Shown here in pieces: positions 58,354-64,000 of a stretch of 64,000 nt of DNA. The notes beneath the pieces are model-generated. The model did no database searches and was not told the origin of the DNA. It saw nothing but the letters and a program-made list of their open reading frames with translations. Made by a program: the position numbers and the translations under genes. The stretch covers positions 64,501 through 128,500 of the forward strand of contig JAUIRK010000420.1 in the NCBI GenBank assembly GCA_030549495.1, written 5' to 3'. Origin of the DNA: Nectonema munidae. Lineage: Eukaryota; Nematomorpha; Nectonematoida; Nectonematidae. The stretch's first letter is position 1; each line of letters opens with the position of its first letter.

Positions 58354-60499
58354 GTTCTTTTTGCCCTTTTACTTTTTCGGTTAACATTTTCCAAAAAAAA
58401 ATTCTTTATCAAATGCTTACTTTTTCTAAGCCTTACCTTCCAACTTTTGAGAAGAATATTGTGGAAGATTTAGATCATATGTACCTTGATTCAATGAATC
58501 TTTTTTGGAGAACATAATAAAAGAGACCCTTTCAATATTTTTCTAATTCAAATGTTATGTAGTGTTTTCATTTTTAAATTGATATAACGATATAAAACTA
58601 AGAAGATCTTTATCATACAAAATATAAAGGTATGAAACTGAGCAAGAATTAGGAAGCCAAATAAACAGCATACAATAAATAAACGCAGAAAAGCAGGACA
58701 AACTGTACAAATAAAATTCAAAATCCAGCTTTCTTCACTTGCTTTTTGCGGGGTTATTCTGAGGCATGCCTAAGATTTTACACGAAATCATGAAAAAATA
58801 AGACAAGTTTTCTCTCCTAATGTTGATGCCGAATTTATCAACGCATCAGAGAATAATGAAAAGGTTGAGGAACATTGAAAAACTTGCACCAAAAACGGAA
58901 GAGTTGGCAGGTGAGGTAGGTAGCGGCTGTGAATAAGTGTTCGCTGCTATCCACTTCGAATTCCAGCGTCACTGCTCATCTTGTTCACATTTAACTAACT
59001 GACTTCCATCAGATGATTCTTCTTGAATATTTTTTTTCACTTCCGCTTGATTAGTTTTTCAAAATTCAGAGCTAACACTCCGTTACTACGATCTAAATTC
59101 ACCGGTCCCTTGTTGTACACAACGTGTGTTTAACTCCTTTGCCATGAACGAAACCTCGGGTATGATCTTCTATGATTGTCGGCGCCACCCAAAGGAAACC
59201 TGCGAACGAAGTAATTTTTAGTCTGCATATTTAATTTGCTATTCCCCTAAATTTTAATCCTTCGCTTCTTTATTTTGAGTCGCTTATCATATATGGTCAG
59301 AAAGTTTAATAACATTTTAATCCAATGAAGAAAAGAAACATAGCAGATGAGACACAAACTCTTCATGTTCCTCTACTAAAACGTTTATTTGTTTTCATTC
59401 CATTTAAATTCAATAAATCGTATTTGAAGTTTGTTTACACTTTCAGATTACAAACAAACTGTTAAATCAATAAGTTTGTTCATCATTCTCTCTCTCCTTT
59501 AGTGCAGAAATGGGATCCTCGATATACTTTTCATGATTGTTGACTTATTTTCCCCAATCCTGCGTTTTAAAACTGTTTCCATTTTTCCTACAATTAATTT
59601 CATGATGTAAGCTTTCCTTGCAATGAGTTCATCAAGCTATCGAAATATGCAGATAAAATATTCTTAAAGTACAGCACCTTCATCTAAATTTTAACAGGCA
59701 CAAAAAGTTTTATAGAATCAAAAAAGTGTACAAGTCTTTCTAAACAATGGCGTTTGAGAGCAAAGAATTTACGTTGAAAAACAGAATGTTTGCTTTTAAT
59801 CTTCTGAAAGGGTTTGTAATATGTGTATTCGATTATTTCTTGTAATAAATCGAAAATGTCAAAAAATTTAGATCATCGCCTGCCTCCTTCCTCCCAAAAC
59901 TTTTTTGTTGTCTCTCTCATTTTTGTTGTTGCATAAAGCAAGAATAATATAGCTAGCGTAAATGGTGTTTTACAGGAATGAACTTTGCTGTAAATGATAG
60001 TTGGTAGGTTTAAATTTTTAGAGTATTTTTTTGAAAAGAGAGATCTATTTAGATTTTCCAAGAATACTCTCGTGTTTTTGAATGTCCAGAAAATGATACG
60101 CTGGGTAGATGATACGAGTACAATTTTTATCATTACATAGTTTTCAAAATGAACTCTGTTTTTTACTTGATAATGCAAATTTAAGATTGGATATTGATAA
60201 TATAGGGTTGATACTTGATAGTCAAAGAAGGGGAAGGCTAGAAGACAGGTGTGTACCCAATGCGGTTTCAAAAGTAAAAACGAGACAACTATTAACGGAA
60301 TTTATATAAAGACAACTATTAAAGGTACTATTATCTTTTATTGCTATATATTTTTTATTTAGTTCCATGTTTAATCATTATTTCAGCAGTTTTTCTATAA
60401 AATTATGTTTTAGCCAAATTCAGAGACTACACAAATAACTGTATCCGATTAATCGATATTCCAAGCCCTGGCATCCATGAGTTTATAAATTGAAACCAA
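58354..60499. other. AT-rich intergenic DNA
   Basis: No gene recognised. The 132-codon minus frame at 59873-60271 has no motif and low-complexity composition. AGACAACTATTAA occurs twice near 60290 and 60310. Confidence 0.4.
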
Positions 60500-60914
60500 C
60501 CACGCACATTTGGAGGGGAGAGGGACAAAAAGATTCTCGGCGCAATATTTATCACTTTGTAATTTGTGCTACAAATACTTAAATAAAGCATGAATTGTTT
60601 ACTAATCTATTTTATGATATAAAGTAAATTTCAATGAAATATTCTAGCAAATATATTTTTAAAATCTTGTTCCCATTTAACAAAGTTTTTGTCCTCCATC
60701 TCAATCATTGCGAAGTTGTGCGTCCTTGATCAAACCGCTTATGAACCCTGAGGAAAAATAATAAGAATTTGAAACCGCAAATATTTGCATCACTTACGTC
60801 TATTTTTTTTGGATGGGGGGGGGGGGAGAACTTTTTTTTATAATTATTTTACCCTCCTTGAAATCACATTTAAGAGGGGGACGGGCCTCATTCCCTACCG
60901 GATGTGCGCTTCTG
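60500..60914. mobile_element. hAT MITE of the GCGCACATCC family
   Basis: The right end CCGGATGTGCGCTTCTG (complement CAGAAGCGCACATCCGG) matches the CAGGGGCGCACATCC family. The left end CCACGCACATTTGGAGGGG is diverged. The flanks GAAACCAA and GAAATAAA share 6 of 8 bases. A G run lies inside (about 60815). Confidence 0.55.
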
Positions 60915-60949
60915 GAAATAAAAAAAATTAAATCATTTTTTATTAAAAA

Positions 60950-61720
60950 AATTTTTACCCTTATGAAAATATAATTTTAAAAAACAAAGAGCATTAATAG
61001 TCTCACATGATAAACTGTTCCGTAACTTAGTAATAAACTTACGAGGAGTAGAAAAGAGTTTTTCAGCTTCCACATGTGTTGATTTAATTGTACACAAAGT
61101 TTAATAGGTACACAATGATTCCAATTGATTTGCACGTTCTTTCTGTGATAACTCGTTTTCTATATCCAAATTTTATGCTTCTGGAGCATGCATCATCCTT
61201 CCCATTTCTTCCAAATATTCGATCACTCGCTTGCAAACATCACTAAACTGTCTTTCATCTTCATCAGTTTCTGTAGTAGGTGGAGATAACCTTTGAAAAG
61301 TATCTAATGCCGTTTACTTGATATCAGCATCAGCGAGCAGCTTCACTTAAACTTTGTTTATGATTATGGAGATATTTTAGCAAAGGTATAATTTCATCAT
61401 TTTTCTTTCAAAATATCTTTTCATCAGTGCTCAACTAGATTACTCTCGGTCGAACATAGATTGTTTAGTTTAATCTCTACTGGTGTAAGTGTGTCGTCTG
61501 TCTACAATTTCGTTTGCCATTTCTCATTCTTAATTCAACAGTATTATTCTTTTTAGCATTGCAACCATATTCTTCGACCTGGTCTCGCAATCTAGCACCA
61601 AATTTAAATTTTGCCCAACCCTTGCTTCACTATGTCTTGTAAGATTTCGTTTTTGACTTTCTAAAGAGTTTACAAATGTTTCCATTCTTTTCAATTGCAA
61701 TCAAATAATCTTCACGTATC
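60950..61720 (-). pseudogene. hAT transposase C-terminal remnant
   Basis: The minus strand at 61075-60950 is open and reads STHVEAEKLFSTPRKFITKL, then RNSLSCETINALCFLKLYF. This is the hAT dimerisation signature (S..AE.LFS....I...RN.LS.E....L.FLK). Upstream pieces to about 61720 include DERQFSDVCKRVIEYLEEMG-like words in broken frames. N-terminal parts are not found. Confidence 0.65.
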
Positions 61721-61769
61721 TCTGGAATCGATATAGAGAACACTCAGTTTCAAAGGAAAACGCGCTAAA

Positions 61770-64000
61770 ATTTGGCGAAACGTCTACATCTTCATTCATA
61801 TCATATTCTATTCTATATCATCATGAGAAGGTGGATCTTGCTTCTTTCATTTATCCCTTCTATTTCATCATATAAGGTATATATCATTTGCGTAGTAGTA
61901 TTCGTCAGTATTTTTTATGCTGATAGAGCATCAAAATCTCCTATTTTATCACACTTTTGGAATAATTAGGCTTAAATCTTTAGCGAATCCCATCACTAAG
62001 GTTTAGGAGTAAGTCTTGATCTAGTTTTGGATTTAAAGTATCTCAATCTATACCTAGATAGCATGCAAGAATCAGATTAGAATCTAAGAAGCACCACGTG
62101 TCGTAATTTAATAAACCACGTGCTACAACTTTCCCATGCCAGGTCTAATGTAAGAAATAGTAAATTATAGAATTCGAAACTTTTAGCAAGCAATTTGCAA
62201 ACATTATTTAATTATGGGCCAATGATTGAGTCCTGCTTGATAAAACTACATTTTTCATTAAAGTTGTTTCAGCAAATTTTAAAAAGTTTTTATGCACCAA
62301 AATGTAAGACATTCACTATTATTTACGTATAAGTTAGATATGTTGCAAATATTGCACTGATGTTTGCAAATATAGAGTGTAACACGACCTAAATACATTC
62401 ATATTTTTTACATATATCCAATTTGAGATATCAAAGCTCAAATCAGTATTACGGTATTTCGAGTTTTTTTTGAAAAAAATGTTGAAAATTGAGTTTATTG
62501 ATTTAATCTAAAAAGGTGACTTTATCGACTTTATTTTTTGTTTGTTTTAGACTGAATTAAGATTTAAATTATTGTTTCGACTATTTGTGTTAATTATTTA
62601 GAAATTGACTTTATTGACATTTTCGTGTTTTAGTCATAAGACATGTTGAAGATACTTTTGCAAACGCTCTTTTTTGGAAATAGGAATAAGTAAGGAACGC
62701 CGAATAAAAAGAGATACCCACTGCAAAATGTAAAGGCTTTTTAGAAAACTAAAACGATAGGTTTACAAATGAAGACGATTTAGATCAAAATTTAATATCA
62801 AAAGGTGACAAAGATCAAGTCGAACTGAACCAAGAATTTACTTCCAGCAAAACAAAGCTAGTTTGTAAATATCATTAAATTTTGTTTGTATAGAATCTCT
62901 TTGTCCAATCAAATACCAATTTCAAACCTTCTTTTGTAATAAAAAATCTTTACTCAGATTTGAAACACCCACAAAAAGTAAATGAGTCAATGCTGCAAAA
63001 ATCCGTTCTTCGATTAGCCGTCAGTTTATTTTGAGAAGAGATATCTTTATGGCAGAAACTTTTGCTTCGATAATATTCCCTCAGTCTCGAAGATCCCTAA
63101 AGTGTGACGCAAAACTTTGCTTTATTTTAGTTGATATGTTGTAGGAATAAAGGCTTGTATAACGCAACATTGGGCTTGTATTAAAGTGTATCTTCAATGC
63201 CCTGAGCATTAATCAGAAATATGAAGTTGTTAATTTAAAGCATAAGAAATTTATATGAGGTGACCAGTTCATCTAATTGAAGCCCAGACCGGGTTGAAAC
63301 AATGAACAAATTGAGCCCCAAAGTGCAGAGATAGAAAAGTCTTGTTATACCATTATAAAATCATGCCCCTAGTTTTAGACGTTAATTAGTCGTTAGATAA
63401 GTTAGCCTTACTGATAAACGCGAAGAATATTCTCATGGTCAGTGTTGAAGCCATCATTAAAGAGAGATTTGCAGCGAAAATAAAGACAGTAAAAATACTT
63501 TCAAACTTTGAAAGATCGTAGTGAAACTTGTGAAATACCTAGGAATGTCATATTTTGACATTATCAAAGCGTAATAAAAGTCAAGAACAAAAATTTGAAT
63601 TTCTTACAAAAATAATTAATCTGGAAAATACCTTAAAGGTAAAAGATGTATACAAATAAAGAGAAAAACAACCATATTTGGAGATAAATTTTTCAAAACA
63701 TCTTTTTTTCTACCTTTTGAATATCACATTGAAGAACTGAAAACCCAGAGAATGATCAATCTAAGACAGCTTTTCTCAAAGGCTTGAGTGCCCAGGCAAC
63801 CCCCATAAAATTCTCAAATTCGATTCATAAATTTTTCATACTTTTTTAATCAAAACCTTGCGATTGCAACACATTAATGCAAAAACCAAAAATTTTATTT
63901 AAATAATTTGTCTAAGCTTTCATATCACGACAAAATTGAGGCCAAGTAAAGGTTTTCCCTAATCTTTTTAATTTATATTCAAATTAAAATGTCTTTGTTG
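61770..64000. other. AT-rich region without recognised genes
   Basis: No gene or repeat recognised. Two CACGTG sites (ACCACGTGTCG and ACCACGTGCTAC) lie about 24 bp apart near 62094-62123, without further context. Confidence 0.4.

Noticed and set aside
59873-60271. 132-codon minus-strand ORF
   Set aside because: No motif, low-complexity AT-rich composition and no exon signals.

Overview
The window is AT-rich metazoan nuclear DNA. Genes are split by GT-AG introns of 49 bp to nearly 6 kb, most open frames are shadows, and transposon remnants fill much of the space. Codon use and repeat content suggest an invertebrate, possibly an arthropod, but nothing in the sequence fixes the taxon. No tRNA, rRNA, CRISPR or prokaryotic gene organisation was seen.

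Three host genes can be built with consistent splice sites and reading phase. (1) A J-domain protein with a C-terminal membrane anchor, DNAJC30/DNAJC4-like, lies on the minus strand (20060 to 14997, two exons, 222 aa). (2) Archease, the tRNA-ligase cofactor (ZBTB8OS), lies on the plus strand (34630 to 36818, 163 aa, probably with an upstream non-coding exon). (3) Pseudouridine-5'-phosphatase, a HAD hydrolase (PUDP/HDHD1), lies on the plus strand (47449 to 58026, four exons, 234 aa). A further orphan exon candidate sits at 37378-37470. The three genes have unrelated functions and only share a neighbourhood.

Layout. 21-6345 is a large non-autonomous element with TTAA-CCC termini (piggyBac-like), subterminal G/C stems, two minisatellites and an almost perfect 2,887-bp tandem duplication. 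6.7-14.5 kb holds two decayed LINEs of one family, head to head. One is interrupted by a 342-bp hAT MITE, and decayed piggyBac transposase lies between the two halves of the other. 15-20 kb is the J-protein gene, whose 4.4-kb intron carries a relative of the minisatellite, a hAT MITE and a foldback MITE. 20.6-25.5 kb is a pile of hAT elements, one with unrecognised ORFs and a nested piggyBac-like copy. 26.9-31.2 kb is a hAT element with perfect 8-bp target-site duplications that was itself hit by a LINE. 32.5-33.7 kb is another hAT derivative. 34-37 kb is archease. 38.5-46.8 kb is mostly fragments of hAT, SINE and LINE, plus a homopolymer block that looks like bad sequence. 47.4-58 kb is PUDP. 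60.5-61.8 kb holds a hAT MITE and a hAT transposase tail.

The strongest general pattern is repeated insertion of hAT-type elements whose 8-bp target duplications can still be read (8.1, 16.5, 22.3, 26.9 and 32.5 kb). Several carry long G or C runs just inside their ends. A tRNA-derived SINE family has five copies, one embedded in a hAT MITE, one probably in the archease 5' UTR intron, and one ending about 27 bp from a PUDP splice acceptor.
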